Part shown: piece after piece, positions 1 through 7,789 of the stretch | Numbering within the stretch: the first letter of the stretch is position 1 | Layout of the letters: the number at the start of each line of letters is the position of its first letter | DNA from: UBA6770 sp965661115 | Lineage (GTDB): Bacteria; Bacteroidota; Bacteroidia; Flavobacteriales_G; Salibacteraceae | Direction of reading: 5' to 3' | Assembly: GCA_965661115.1 (NCBI GenBank) | Contig: CBFICO010000043.1 | Location: forward strand, 1-19,320 | DNA length: 19,320 bases | The notes under the pieces: generated by a model | The model's database searches: none | What the model was told of the DNA's origin: nothing | Seen by the model: the letters and a program-made list of their open reading frames with translations, nothing else | Made by a program: the position numbers and the translations under genes

Positions 1-1
1 A

Positions 2-604
2 AGTGGCGCCGTAGCTGCAAATGCACGTGTACGCATTATGGGCGAAAAACTTGAGAATACTGGCCCTTTATTAATTACTCATTGGGGGTTTAGCGGTCCT
101 GGAGTCTTGAAACTTTCTGCCTTTGGCGCTAGAGTTTTAGCTGAAAAGAATTATCAGTTTAGTGTTGCGGTTTCATGGGTGGCTAATGCAAATGAAGAAG
201 GTTTGAGAAAAGCGATCTCCAACCAAAAGGAAAAATTTGGGAAACAACAATTATCTACTTTCAGGTTAGAAGGGCTGCCAAAGAAAATTTGGTGGTATTT
301 ATTAGATAAGCTAGAATTGCCGCATGATAAGCGCTGGTTAGACCTCTCCAAAAAAGAAATCAATAAGTTGGTGAATGTACTGTTAAACGATGAGTACAAA
401 GTGAGCGGTAAAACTACCTTTAAAGAAGAATTTGTAACCTGTGGAGGCGTTAGCTTAAGCGACGTAAAGGTGCAAACAATGGAAAGTAAAGTTGTACCTA
501 ATCTTTATTTCGCTGGTGAATTACTTGATATTGACGGAGTAACAGGGGGCTTTAATTTTCAAGCCGCTTGGACTACCGGTTTTATTGCTGGAAAACTTGC
601 TTAG
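2..604 (+). CDS. NAD(P)/FAD-dependent oxidoreductase, HI0933/YhiN-like, C-terminal part
   Basis: This is the 3' part of a gene entering from the left edge; the frame is open from base 2, before the first ATG at 38, so the true start lies outside the window. About 200 residues are visible. The stretch TGPLLITHWGFSGPGVLKLS and the ending FAGELLDIDGVTGGFNFQAA are typical of the HI0933-like flavoprotein family (aminoacetone oxidase-like FAD-binding enzymes). In that family the final GGFN segment helps form the FAD-binding site. The physiological substrate of the family is poorly known. The stop codon overlaps the stop of the convergent gene on the other strand by 4 bp, so no separate terminator lies between them. 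The family assignment is firm; the reaction is not. Confidence 0.9.
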   Translation, partial: SGAVAANARVRIMGEKLENTGPLLITHWGFSGPGVLKLSAFGARVLAEKNYQFSVAVSWVANANEEGLRKAISNQKEKFGKQQLSTFRLEGLPKKIWWYLLDKLELPHDKRWLDLSKKEINKLVNVLLNDEYKVSGKTTFKEEFVTCGGVSLSDVKVQTMESKVVPNLYFAGELLDIDGVTGGFNFQAAWTTGFIAGKLA

Positions 605-1395
605 AAATGATATCTTATTCTAACGTGTGGTCTTATTATGGGTTCAATATCTGTATAGAAACCATCCATATAATTTCTAGCTCCTAACCTTCCAAGTAAA
701 GCAAAAGAAATGTTTTTACCAGCGTATATGCGAGCGCCTGCCGTTAAGTAAACTGAATAAAAACCAGTAATATTTTGTGTTGTGTCGTTGATAAATTCAG
801 TTGATTGCCCACCATCTAATCCCAAACCTAATAATAATTCGTAGTAGGTATTGTCAAGGTTTTCTTTCCAAATAAAAAAGTTTACATCTAATCCACCCGA
901 AAAATTCAATCCAAAGTCGTTTGGAGTTGTAAGAAAGTCAGGTTGCATGTTCACTATTACTGGTGTTGAAAGCCCTACAAGCGTGTTTTTAAAACGATAT
1001 TCAAAATCGAATTCAATTTGTCTGGCAACAAGTCCAGCAAAGTTGAACCCAACCGAACGGTTGTATTCCAGTACCCCAATTTTGGATTGCTGATTTCCTG
1101 TTTCTTCAAAGAATGGGTCTGGTTTTCGCGCTTCATCTTCTTCAACTTCAATTTCTTGCATGTCTTGGCGGGTGCCATCGGCAAAAACGATAGAAGCTAC
1201 TTTATCTTTCTGAATAGTGTAAAATGGCCCAGTGGCTGCGTTAAATTTTTGATATTTAATTTTCTCTGATTGGATTTCCACATTTACTGCTTGAATACTA
1301 CTACCGTTGATACGGTATATCATGTCTTGAGCGTATGAAAACGTTCCAATAAAAAGTAATAATGCAGTTAGTAATTGCTTAAAATAGTTTTTCAT
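601..1395 (-). CDS. Secreted outer-membrane beta-barrel-like protein
   Basis: The 264-residue protein begins with a clear Sec signal peptide: a Lys/Phe-rich start, a hydrophobic run LLTALLLFIGTFSYA, and cleavage expected after Ala22. Residues about 24-75 form a small domain (DMIYRINGSSIQAVNVEIQ ... GPFYTIQKDKVASIVFADG) that I recognise as common in Bacteroidota secreted proteins and that has no known function. The rest, about residues 105-264, alternates short polar and aromatic stretches and ends in IRYHF. A terminal Phe is typical of outer-membrane barrels, so the protein probably sits in the outer membrane. A perfect TAnnTTTG promoter element lies about 20 bp upstream. I do not recognise a specific function. 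Confidence 0.82.
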   Translation of the reverse strand: MKNYFKQLLTALLLFIGTFSYAQDMIYRINGSSIQAVNVEIQSEKIKYQKFNAATGPFYTIQKDKVASIVFADGTRQDMQEIEVEEDEARKPDPFFEETGNQQSKIGVLEYNRSVGFNFAGLVARQIEFDFEYRFKNTLVGLSTPVIVNMQPDFLTTPNDFGLNFSGGLDVNFFIWKENLDNTYYELLLGLGLDGGQSTEFINDTTQNITGFYSVYLTAGARIYAGKNISFALLGRLGARNYMDGFYTDIEPIIRPHVRIRYHF

Positions 1396-1414
1396 AGTTG
1401 TTGTTTTAGTGTTG

Positions 1415-1422
1415 CAAAGTTA
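1415..1422 (-). promoter_or_regulatory. Candidate Bacteroidota -7 promoter element for the beta-barrel gene
   Basis: The minus strand reads TAACTTTG, a perfect match to TAnnTTTG, the -7 element of the Bacteroidota housekeeping sigma factor. It lies 19 bp before the ATG at 1395, giving a short leader. I see no convincing TTTG at the -33 position, so the call rests on one box. Confidence 0.45.
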
Positions 1423-1477
1423 AATGGCTTAATACCTTATTGTACTTAAATAAAAGTCATCAATTCCTATGCCTTTA

Positions 1478-2161
1478 TTAATGCAACGGCTCACCATTTA
1501 AATCTGTAGTTAATATTTCACTCATATAGTCAAAGAATGACCTCATAGTAACGAATGTTTCTGTTATTTCTTTCACCAAATTAGAAGAAGTAATCTGTTT
1601 TGGGTCGATGTCTTTTTTTACCAAAAACTGTTTGTATCGCAATAACTCAATCGCGGGATCGTCTTTTTCAAAACCTTTTGGAGCCGTTTTTAATTGATCG
1701 CCTATTAACGTTCCAAATTGTTTTTTAAAATCTTTATTATTTACAATCTCTTGCAATGGTTCCGGGTCTGCTTGAATTTGTTGTCTTATCAATAATAAGT
1801 CTTCTTTGTTTGGTCCCCAAAAACCACCTGCCGCAAAAACAGCATTCGGTTCTAAGTGGAAGTAATAGCCTCCTCGCAGTTGAGCGGTTGCCCTTTTAAA
1901 ACCACCGGCAAACCATGTTTTGTAAGGGCTTTTGTCTTTACTAAATCGTATATCACGATAAATTCTATACAGTGCTTTTTTACCCGAGGCAGTTTCAATA
2001 TTGTCGGTTTTAGATAATTCAGTTAGTAAGGCTTCAGAAAACTCGATTACGTTTTTGTGCGCAGTCTCATATCTTGATTTATTTTTTTGAAACCAATCTC
2101 TGTCGTTGTTCTTTTTTAAATCATCAAGAAACTTTACGGTGTCTTTATGTATTGATCTCAT
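1478..2161 (-). CDS. DUF2461 family protein
   Basis: The 227-residue protein matches the DUF2461 (TIGR02453) family in length and pattern. The N-terminal signature FLDDLKKNNDRDWFQKNKSR is present, followed by the RIYRDIRFSKDKSPYKTWF segment near residues 66-84 and the GGYYFHLEPN and AAGGFWGP segments near residues 97-117. The family is widespread in Bacteroidota and has no established biochemical function. There is no signal peptide or membrane segment, so it is probably cytoplasmic. The gene is 236 bp downstream of the carboxylase gene and 82 bp upstream of the beta-barrel gene, and neither gap suggests tight coupling. Confidence 0.9.
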   Translation of the reverse strand: MRSIHKDTVKFLDDLKKNNDRDWFQKNKSRYETAHKNVIEFSEALLTELSKTDNIETASGKKALYRIYRDIRFSKDKSPYKTWFAGGFKRATAQLRGGYYFHLEPNAVFAAGGFWGPNKEDLLLIRQQIQADPEPLQEIVNNKDFKKQFGTLIGDQLKTAPKGFEKDDPAIELLRYKQFLVKKDIDPKQITSSNLVKEITETFVTMRSFFDYMSEILTTDLNGEPLH

Positions 2162-2397
2162 ATTCAGTGATTTATAGGATGCTTGCTTGTTGAAATGATG
2201 AACGGTAACCTTCTACTGAATTTATTTACCGCTGTTAATATTACGATTGTATAGGTGTTTTAATACCTATAAAATTGTCTCGACTTCTCTACCAATTTAC
2301 TGAAACGAACATTAAAATGGTAGTCTGTGATATTCTGCTTTCCCCTTTGCAGGTAGCACATCATAAAGCTCTTTTCGGTAAAACGGAAAGGGCTTTT
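2162..2397. other. Gene-free stretch with several hairpins
   Basis: The 236 bp between the carboxylase and DUF2461 genes hold no convincing protein gene. From left to right there is an AT-rich dyad (2250-2271), a 10-position stem with one mismatch (2289-2298 with 2314-2323), a 4-bp stem CTGC/GCAG (2335-2338 with 2349-2352) and a strong terminator-like hairpin (2365-2396). The order of hairpins ending in a T run on the plus strand fits a small RNA of roughly 115 bases. Alternatively this is the untranslated tail of the carboxylase mRNA. Confidence 0.5.
2250..2271. repeat. Inverted repeat, possible operator
   Basis: TATAGGTGT and ATACCTATA pair over 9 positions (one G-T) around a TTTA loop. 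It is AT-rich and has no T run, so it is not a terminator. It overlaps a near-match to the -7 promoter element, TAAAATTG at 2270-2277 on the plus strand (one mismatch), which makes an operator role possible. Confidence 0.4.
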
Positions 2398-2399
2398 TT
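2365..2399 (+). terminator. Rho-independent terminator, plus strand
   Basis: Bases 2365-2377 pair with 2384-2396 in a 13-bp stem (three G-U pairs in RNA) with loop GTAAAA, and six T residues follow on the plus strand at 2394-2399. On the minus strand only a short UUU then AUGAUG follows, so the signal favours plus-strand transcription even though no plus-strand gene precedes it. It overlaps the stop codon of the minus-strand carboxylase gene, and a two-way role cannot be excluded. Confidence 0.65.
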
Positions 2400-4050
2400 A
2401 CGTTTGAATTACGCCAACATTAAAGCGTTTTTTAATGGGAGCCCCATTTGCTACTTCAATACCCATACTAATCCAATTACGCGTTTCAATCGGGTTAATG
2501 ATGGCATCTAACCAAATTCTTGAAGCCGCATAGTAAGCCGTTGTTTGCTCGTCGTATTTATCGGTGATTTTCTTTAATAATTCAGCTTCTTTTTCCGGAG
2601 TAATCTCTTCTCCTTTGGTTTTCATACTTGCAACTTGAATTTGCAACAACGTTTTTGCCGCTTGAGCTCCGCCCATTACGGCAACTTTAGCCGTAGGCCA
2701 ACCTACAATAAAACGTGGGTCGTAGGCTTTACCACACATTGCGTAATTACCTGCACCATACGAATTACCCATAATAATGGTGAATTTAGGCACAACCGAA
2801 TTAGAAACGGCGTTTACCAGTTTCGCTCCGTCTTTGATAATGCCAGCGTGCTCCGATTTACTACCAACCATAAAGCCGGTAACGTCTTGCAAGAACACTA
2901 AAGGAATTTTCTTTTGGTTGCAATTCATAATAAAACGAGCCGCTTTATCGGCAGAGTCATTGTAAATAACTCCTCCAAACTGCATTTGACCCTTTTTAGA
3001 CTTTACCAACTCGCGCTGATTTGCAACGATTCCAACTGCCCAACCATCAATGCGAGCCGTAGCACATACAATAGTTTTTCCAAACCCTTCTTTGTATTCT
3101 TCGTACTCTGAGTTATCTACTAAGCGTTCTATTACATCTTTTACATTGTAGGGTTTTACGCCTTCTTCTGGTATAATTCCCAGGATTTCCTCTGATTTAA
3201 ATTTTGATGGTGCCGCTTCCACACGACTAAAACCAGCCTCTTCAAAAGCGCCAATTTTATCCATCATTTTTTTAATTCTATTCAGACAATCTTTATCATC
3301 TTTTGACTTAGTATCGCAAACACCAGATATTTCGGTGTGAGTTGTTGCCCCGCCTAATGTTTCATTATCGATAGATTCACCAATGGCAGCTTTTACCAAA
3401 TAAGAGCCAGCTAAGAAAATGGTCCCTGTTTTATCTACAATTAAGCTTTCGTCGCTCATAATTGGCAGGTAGGCGCCACCAGCAACACAAGACCCCATTA
3501 CAGCTGCAATTTGAATAATTCCCTCAGAGGACATGATGGCATTGTTTCTGAAAATTCTTCCGAAGTGTTCTTTATCTGGAAAAATTTCGTCTTGCATGGG
3601 TAAGAAAACCCCAGCACTGTCTACCAAATAAATTATAGGTAGGCGGTTTTCCATTGCAATTTCCTGCGCTCTCAGATTCTTTTTTCCTGTAATTGGAAAC
3701 CAAGCACCCGCTTTTACAGTAGCATCGTTGGCAACTATCATAGCACGTCGGCCTGCAACTTTACCAATTCCACAAACCACGCCACCAGCAGGACAACCAC
3801 CGTACTCTTTGTACATGCCCATACCCGCAAATGCTCCTATCTCGTAAAAATCTGTTGGATCATCAATAAGGTAATCAATACGTTCTCTGGCGGTCATTTT
3901 TCCCTTTGCATGAAGCTTTTCAATTCTTTTTTTGCCGCCACCTTCTTCAATAACAGCTAAATGACGGTTGAGTTCCGCAATTTTGAGTTTCATTTTGTCC
4001 TCGTTCTTGTTGAACTCCAGTTCTTCCTTTTTAGTTTTAGTTGCGCTCAT
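2398..4050 (-). CDS. Acyl-CoA carboxylase, carboxyltransferase (beta) subunit
   Basis: The 550-residue protein is a full-length biotin-dependent acyl-CoA carboxylase beta subunit. It transfers CO2 from carboxybiotin to an acyl-CoA in the cytoplasm. The N-terminal half carries KGKMTARERIDYL (49-61), PIIYLVDSAGVFLPMQDE (138-155) and MGSCVAGGAYLP (185-196), where the Gly-Gly-Ala turn forms an oxyanion hole. The C-terminal half carries FLQDVTGFMVG (386-396) and MGNSYGAGNYAMCGKAYDPR (427-446). The YLVDSAGVFLP..DE..P...HFGRIF pattern resembles methylcrotonyl-CoA carboxylase beta more than propionyl-CoA carboxylase beta, but the substrate cannot be fixed by eye. No biotin carboxylase or biotin carrier gene is adjacent, so the partner subunit must be encoded elsewhere. 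A perfect -7 element precedes it. Confidence 0.93.
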   Translation of the reverse strand: MSATKTKKEELEFNKNEDKMKLKIAELNRHLAVIEEGGGKKRIEKLHAKGKMTARERIDYLIDDPTDFYEIGAFAGMGMYKEYGGCPAGGVVCGIGKVAGRRAMIVANDATVKAGAWFPITGKKNLRAQEIAMENRLPIIYLVDSAGVFLPMQDEIFPDKEHFGRIFRNNAIMSSEGIIQIAAVMGSCVAGGAYLPIMSDESLIVDKTGTIFLAGSYLVKAAIGESIDNETLGGATTHTEISGVCDTKSKDDKDCLNRIKKMMDKIGAFEEAGFSRVEAAPSKFKSEEILGIIPEEGVKPYNVKDVIERLVDNSEYEEYKEGFGKTIVCATARIDGWAVGIVANQRELVKSKKGQMQFGGVIYNDSADKAARFIMNCNQKKIPLVFLQDVTGFMVGSKSEHAGIIKDGAKLVNAVSNSVVPKFTIIMGNSYGAGNYAMCGKAYDPRFIVGWPTAKVAVMGGAQAAKTLLQIQVASMKTKGEEITPEKEAELLKKITDKYDEQTTAYYAASRIWLDAIINPIETRNWISMGIEVANGAPIKKRFNVGVIQT

Positions 4051-4074
4051 GTATCTAATGATTTATGAAGGAAA

Positions 4075-4082
4075 CAAATGTA
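4075..4082 (-). promoter_or_regulatory. Candidate -7 promoter element for the carboxylase gene
   Basis: The minus strand reads TACATTTG, a perfect TAnnTTTG match, 24 bp before the ATG at 4050. No clear -33 TTTG is visible at the usual spacing. Confidence 0.45.
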
Positions 4083-4132
4083 ATTATTGAAGGTTGTTGA
4101 TGCTTTTGATTGGAGTTAATAATTAAATGCTA

Positions 4133-4261
4133 GTTCTCGATACACCGCTCCTTCGTCACGGCACTCGAACTGACATGCTGGGCTTTTATCTGCAGTGGGC
4201 TGTCAGTTCGAGTGTTTTTCTTGGCTTAATGCAATTAAGTCAAGAAAAATGTATTGAGAAC
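4133..4261. repeat. Compound inverted repeat (flavobacterial REP-like element, two head-to-head units)
   Basis: The outer arms GTTCTCGATACA (4133-4144) and TGTATTGAGAAC (4250-4261) pair with one mismatch. Inside them CACTCGAACTGACA (4162-4175) and TGTCAGTTCGAGTG (4201-4214) are perfect inverted copies. A third hairpin pairs 4215-4229 with 4235-4249 (15 positions, one G-T, loop TGCAA). Read outward from the centre, each half is TGTCAGTTCGAGTG, a variable spacer, then TGTAT(C/T)GAGAAC. This unit resembles an interspersed repeat I remember from many flavobacterial genomes; I could not search for it. The right end touches the stop codon of the PLP enzyme gene, so it will be in that mRNA's 3' end and may act as terminator or stabiliser. 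Confidence 0.8.
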
Positions 4262-5551
4262 TTACTCCGAAGCAATTTTTTGCAATGCAACAACCAATCT
4301 ATCCAAATCTTCAAATCGAGTGTAAATATGAGGTGTAATTCTAACTCCATTTACATTTTGAATTTTAATGTTCGTAGTGTGAATTTGATACTTTCTCTGT
4401 AATAAACTTGAAACTTCCGAACCTTCTTTTCCTTTGATGCCTACTGTGGCTAATGCACATGAAAGCTCTGGGTTAGAAGGTGTGTAAATTACAAACCTAT
4501 TATCTCCTTTTAGTTTATTAATCCAGTATTGTTTTAAATCGTACAGCCGCTGTTGTTTTCGCTGTGAACCAATGCTTAAGTGGAAATTGAAAGCTTGCCC
4601 AATAGCCATTTTAGCTGGAATATTGTGTGTTCCCAAGTTTTCCAATTTTGAGATTTTTTCTCCGTCGGGATTTTCATTTGGAAAGTAAGGCCAAAGCTTT
4701 TGAATTTTATCTGGGTGAACATACATTAAGCCAGTTCCGAAAGGAGCGCAAAGCCATTTGTGTAAACTTGTACCAAAATAATCGCAGTTTAGGTCGCTAA
4801 TTTTATAATCGATATGCGCAAAACTGTGAGCGCCATCCACTAGTACTTCAATTCCTTTTTCTTTACAGATATCAGCAATTTTTCTGGCAGGTAAAACCTG
4901 ACCCGTCCAATTAATTAGATGAGTAATATGTACCAGTTTAGTTTTTGGCGTTAAGGCTTTGCTGTATTGCTCAACAAGGTAATCCTCATCTTCACAAGGT
5001 GCAGGAAAATCGACCCATTTAAGAACAATTCCGTCGCGTTTTTCTCGCATTTTCCATACGCTCTTCATATTAGGGTAATCAAAAACGCTTACCACAATTT
5101 CGTCTCCTTTTTTCAAAGGGAGTCCGTTTATAATTGTGTCTAACGCTTCGGTAGTATTACGATTGATAACTAATGTTTCGGCTGGTACTCCGGCGAGTTT
5201 CGCCAATTTATCTTTTACGGCATCAACATCTCTTTTAAATGATCTCCACATGTAATATGAAGGTGCTTCATTACAAATATCCATGTAGCGTTTAAAGGCT
5301 TCTTGAACAATTACAGGTTGAGGGCTTACGCCGCCGTTGTTAAGGTTCAAGAAATTTGGACTGTTTGTATAGGAGTTTTGTACCCACGACCAAAAGTCCT
5401 CTTCGTTTGCATTGTCGTCTGGGAAAGCATTCCATAAATATTCATCGAACAGTTGATTGGTTTTTGAAAATGCATTTGCATCTACAGGTATTAGTGCTGC
5501 CGTTGCGGCAACTCCGGTAAGTTTTTTAATAAAGTTTCTTCGGTTACTCAT
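4262..5551 (-). CDS. Aminotransferase class V-fold PLP enzyme with Tat signal, isopenicillin N epimerase-like
   Basis: The 429-residue protein starts with NRRNFIKK followed by a hydrophobic run, a twin-arginine (Tat) signal with probable cleavage near Ala25-Ala27. Folded export fits a cofactor-containing enzyme. The rest is a class V aminotransferase fold: LNNGGVSPQP (70-79), NRNTTEAL (130-137, phosphate contact), VDGAHSFAHID (238-248, Asp239 contacting the PLP ring nitrogen) and SLHKWLCAPFGTG (262-274, Lys265 forming the Schiff base). The pattern is closest to isopenicillin N epimerase/CefD-like and cysteine desulfurase-like proteins. The substrate is unknown, and CefD here names only a fold relative. 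The gene lies 40 bp downstream of the WbqC gene and is probably last in the parA run. Confidence 0.88.
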   Translation of the reverse strand: MSNRRNFIKKLTGVAATAALIPVDANAFSKTNQLFDEYLWNAFPDDNANEEDFWSWVQNSYTNSPNFLNLNNGGVSPQPVIVQEAFKRYMDICNEAPSYYMWRSFKRDVDAVKDKLAKLAGVPAETLVINRNTTEALDTIINGLPLKKGDEIVVSVFDYPNMKSVWKMREKRDGIVLKWVDFPAPCEDEDYLVEQYSKALTPKTKLVHITHLINWTGQVLPARKIADICKEKGIEVLVDGAHSFAHIDYKISDLNCDYFGTSLHKWLCAPFGTGLMYVHPDKIQKLWPYFPNENPDGEKISKLENLGTHNIPAKMAIGQAFNFHLSIGSQRKQQRLYDLKQYWINKLKGDNRFVIYTPSNPELSCALATVGIKGKEGSEVSSLLQRKYQIHTTNIKIQNVNGVRITPHIYTRFEDLDRLVVALQKIASE

Positions 5552-5591
5552 GCTAAACTATTTAGAGTTTACCGAAGGTAAAAAAGAAATA

Positions 5592-6215
5592 CTAGTTAGC
5601 CTGTTGCTTTAACCAAAGTCTGCTTTCAGGACCTAGATTAAACATCAGATCTAAAATTGAAAGGTTTTGTTCAAATGGTTTCCCTTTATCGAACAACAGC
5701 TGGTAATAACTACTTGATAGTTCGCACAACAATTCTGTGCGCTCGCTTCTGAAATCTTTAGCTTGGTCAATTTCTAGGTATTCGCTTGAATACTTCCACA
5801 ACAAGTCAAGTTGTAACTCTTTGTTTATGATTTCAAAAACCCATTTATTCAATTCAACTAAACTTGAGAATTCTGATGCATAAACTTGAAAAAGTTTATG
5901 CATGTAATGCTCGTAAAATGGAGTAGAGGAGTAGGCAGCCTGAAGTGTGCGCAGATGTTCTTTCTGCCAAGGCATAGAATAGTCTATTTTAATATCGTTT
6001 ATTAGGGTTTTGGAGCTCTTGGATTGCAACGGAACAGTGAGTAGGATTGGCCCTTGAGGAGAATACACACGGTATCTATTTCTAACCGTTTGTTTTAGAA
6101 ACCTATCGTTTTGCTCAATCCAAACTTCTTGTTTGCTCTGATTGGCTCTAAGTAGGCAAACGTAGTAGCTAATAGGAGCAAAGAGCGCAGTAGGAAGAAT
6201 TAAAGGCTTACTCAA
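5592..6215 (-). CDS. WbqC family protein
   Basis: The 207-residue protein shows the WbqC family start, LPTALFAPISYYVCLLR, followed by VWIEQNDRFLKQTVRNRYRV and LLTVPL. In the family WbqC proteins are linked to surface polysaccharide gene clusters and have no firmly known activity. In Bacteroidota a copy often follows the signal peptidase I gene, as here. The start codon is TTG at 6215; no in-frame ATG lies near the conserved N terminus. It overlaps the lepB stop by 8 bp, which suggests translational coupling. The protein has no signal peptide and is probably cytoplasmic. Confidence 0.87.
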   Translation of the reverse strand: MSKPLILPTALFAPISYYVCLLRANQSKQEVWIEQNDRFLKQTVRNRYRVYSPQGPILLTVPLQSKSSKTLINDIKIDYSMPWQKEHLRTLQAAYSSTPFYEHYMHKLFQVYASEFSSLVELNKWVFEIINKELQLDLLWKYSSEYLEIDQAKDFRSERTELLCELSSSYYQLLFDKGKPFEQNLSILDLMFNLGPESRLWLKQQAN

Positions 6216-7779
6216 TCCAAGTAAACATTCTGTCCCAACGGATTTTTCCTTCGGTTAATCCCAAATCTTGATCTAAGCTCAACCAAATGAAACTTGCTTT
6301 ACCCACCACGTGGTCTTCTGGCACAAATCCCCAAAATCTTGAATCTAAAGAGTTGTGTCTGTTATCTCCCATCAACCAGTAGTAATTCATTTTAAAGGTG
6401 TATTCGGTTGCGGGTTCATCGTTAATGTAAACTATGTCTCCTACAATTTTTAATCGATTACCTTCATAGGTTCTAATTATTCTAATGTAAGGTGCAATGT
6501 TTTCTACCGAAATTGAAATAGTAACACCTTCTTCTGGAATCCAAAGTGGCCCAAAATTGTCTTCATTGTATTGATACTTACTATCGTTAGGAAAAACTCT
6601 GTTCATAGGATCGTTAAATCCTTTGTTGATGTGTGGAGCAATATCTGTCACAGTAGGAAATTCCTTCATTTTTTCTTGGCCTTCAAGAGTAAGTGGAATG
6701 ATATAACCAGGAGTACCGCCAACTTTTTGTAAATCGGCATAGTTAATATCAAACTCTTCTTTCATTCTTTTTTGGTTGAGCCAGTCCTTTGTTTTTACAT
6801 AGTATTTGTATTGCATTTTTGGCGGTATATAGCCTATTTCTCCATTTACATATAATACTCCAGATTTAATACTGATGGTATCTCCAGCAATGGCAACACA
6901 ACGTTTTACGTAGTTTTCGCGCTTGTCAACTGGTCGAACTGCAATTTCTGTATTGTTCCACAAATAATCTCTAGATAGTTTATCGTATTGCTTGTCAGTC
7001 ATTAACTTTTGCCCAGCATTTTGATCGCGCATTTTAAAACGGAATGCAAACTCACGTACAATATCCTCGTAGCTCCTATCTTGTTGGTCAAGAATTACGG
7101 TATCACCAGCCGGAAAGTTAAACACCACCACATCATTACGTCCTATTTCTCCAAAACCCGGCAGCCTGAAGTAGGGAAGTTTTAATATTTCGGTGTATGA
7201 TTTTGTATTGAAAATAGGCAAGGTGTGATGCACAAATGGAATAGCTAATGGTGTTTGCGGTGATTTTGGGCCGTAGGCTACTTTACTCACAAAAAGGAAA
7301 TCCCCAATTAATAGTGATTTTTCCATAGAACCCGTAGGAATGGTATAGGCTTCAAAAACATAGGTTCTGATTATAGATGCCGCTACTATGGCAAATAAAA
7401 TAGCATCTCTCCATTCTTTGGCCGCGGTCTTTTTTATTTCTGAAGGGTCTAGAGGACCAACAAAGCTGGTTTTCTTGTCAAAAGCAATTTTTGGCAAGAA
7501 CAAAAATGGTAGAATAAAGGCAAAGTAGGTATCCGATGATTTTCGATAATTAAATGCGCTAGCAAGGTTAACGCTCATTATCATAATCATTAAAAAATTA
7601 ACTCCAGGGAATAGCAGCAAGAATATCCACCACCAAGGTTTTTTTGTGATTTTAAGCCAAATAAAAAGGTTGTAACCCGGTATAGCAGCTTCCCAAGTTT
7701 GCCTTCCAGCTTTGGGAAATAGAAGGAATAATGCCAGATAAATGGGTAAGCAGAAAATAAATATTACTAAAGTATTCAT
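6208..7779 (-). CDS. lepB: Signal peptidase I, long Bacteroidota form
   Basis: The enzyme cleaves signal peptides from exported proteins at the outer face of the inner membrane. I start it at the ATG at 7779 (523 residues) rather than the upstream TTG at 7800, because the first membrane segment begins at once. Residues about 2-21, 49-71 and 84-98 are hydrophobic and make an extra N-terminal membrane region. The usual anchor is about 125-143. The catalytic Ser151 is in PTGSMEKSL and the general base Lys292 in NYVKRCVAIAGD. The C-terminal box MGDNRHNSLDSRFWG begins at 470. The length is well above the roughly 320 residues of E. coli LepB, owing to the N-terminal region and long insertions. It is separated from dapB by 10 bp and overlaps the WbqC gene. 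Confidence 0.94.
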   Translation of the reverse strand: MNTLVIFIFCLPIYLALFLLFPKAGRQTWEAAIPGYNLFIWLKITKKPWWWIFLLLFPGVNFLMIMIMSVNLASAFNYRKSSDTYFAFILPFLFLPKIAFDKKTSFVGPLDPSEIKKTAAKEWRDAILFAIVAASIIRTYVFEAYTIPTGSMEKSLLIGDFLFVSKVAYGPKSPQTPLAIPFVHHTLPIFNTKSYTEILKLPYFRLPGFGEIGRNDVVVFNFPAGDTVILDQQDRSYEDIVREFAFRFKMRDQNAGQKLMTDKQYDKLSRDYLWNNTEIAVRPVDKRENYVKRCVAIAGDTISIKSGVLYVNGEIGYIPPKMQYKYYVKTKDWLNQKRMKEEFDINYADLQKVGGTPGYIIPLTLEGQEKMKEFPTVTDIAPHINKGFNDPMNRVFPNDSKYQYNEDNFGPLWIPEEGVTISISVENIAPYIRIIRTYEGNRLKIVGDIVYINDEPATEYTFKMNYYWLMGDNRHNSLDSRFWGFVPEDHVVGKASFIWLSLDQDLGLTEGKIRWDRMFTWIE

Positions 7780-7789
7780 GGTGTTTGTG

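Noticed and set aside
2275..2511. Plus-strand reading frame of 78 codons
   Set aside because: It has no recognisable features, runs through the terminator hairpin and into the conserved carboxylase gene on the other strand.
4127..4402. Plus-strand reading frame of 91 codons
   Set aside because: It is formed by the compound repeat and the antisense of the PLP enzyme gene.
6307..6316. ACCACGTGGT palindrome, similar to the core of a parS site, near parAB
   Set aside because: Only the central CCACGTGG matches the parS consensus TGTTCCACGTGGAACA; both flanks differ and the site lies inside the conserved DHVVG codons of lepB.
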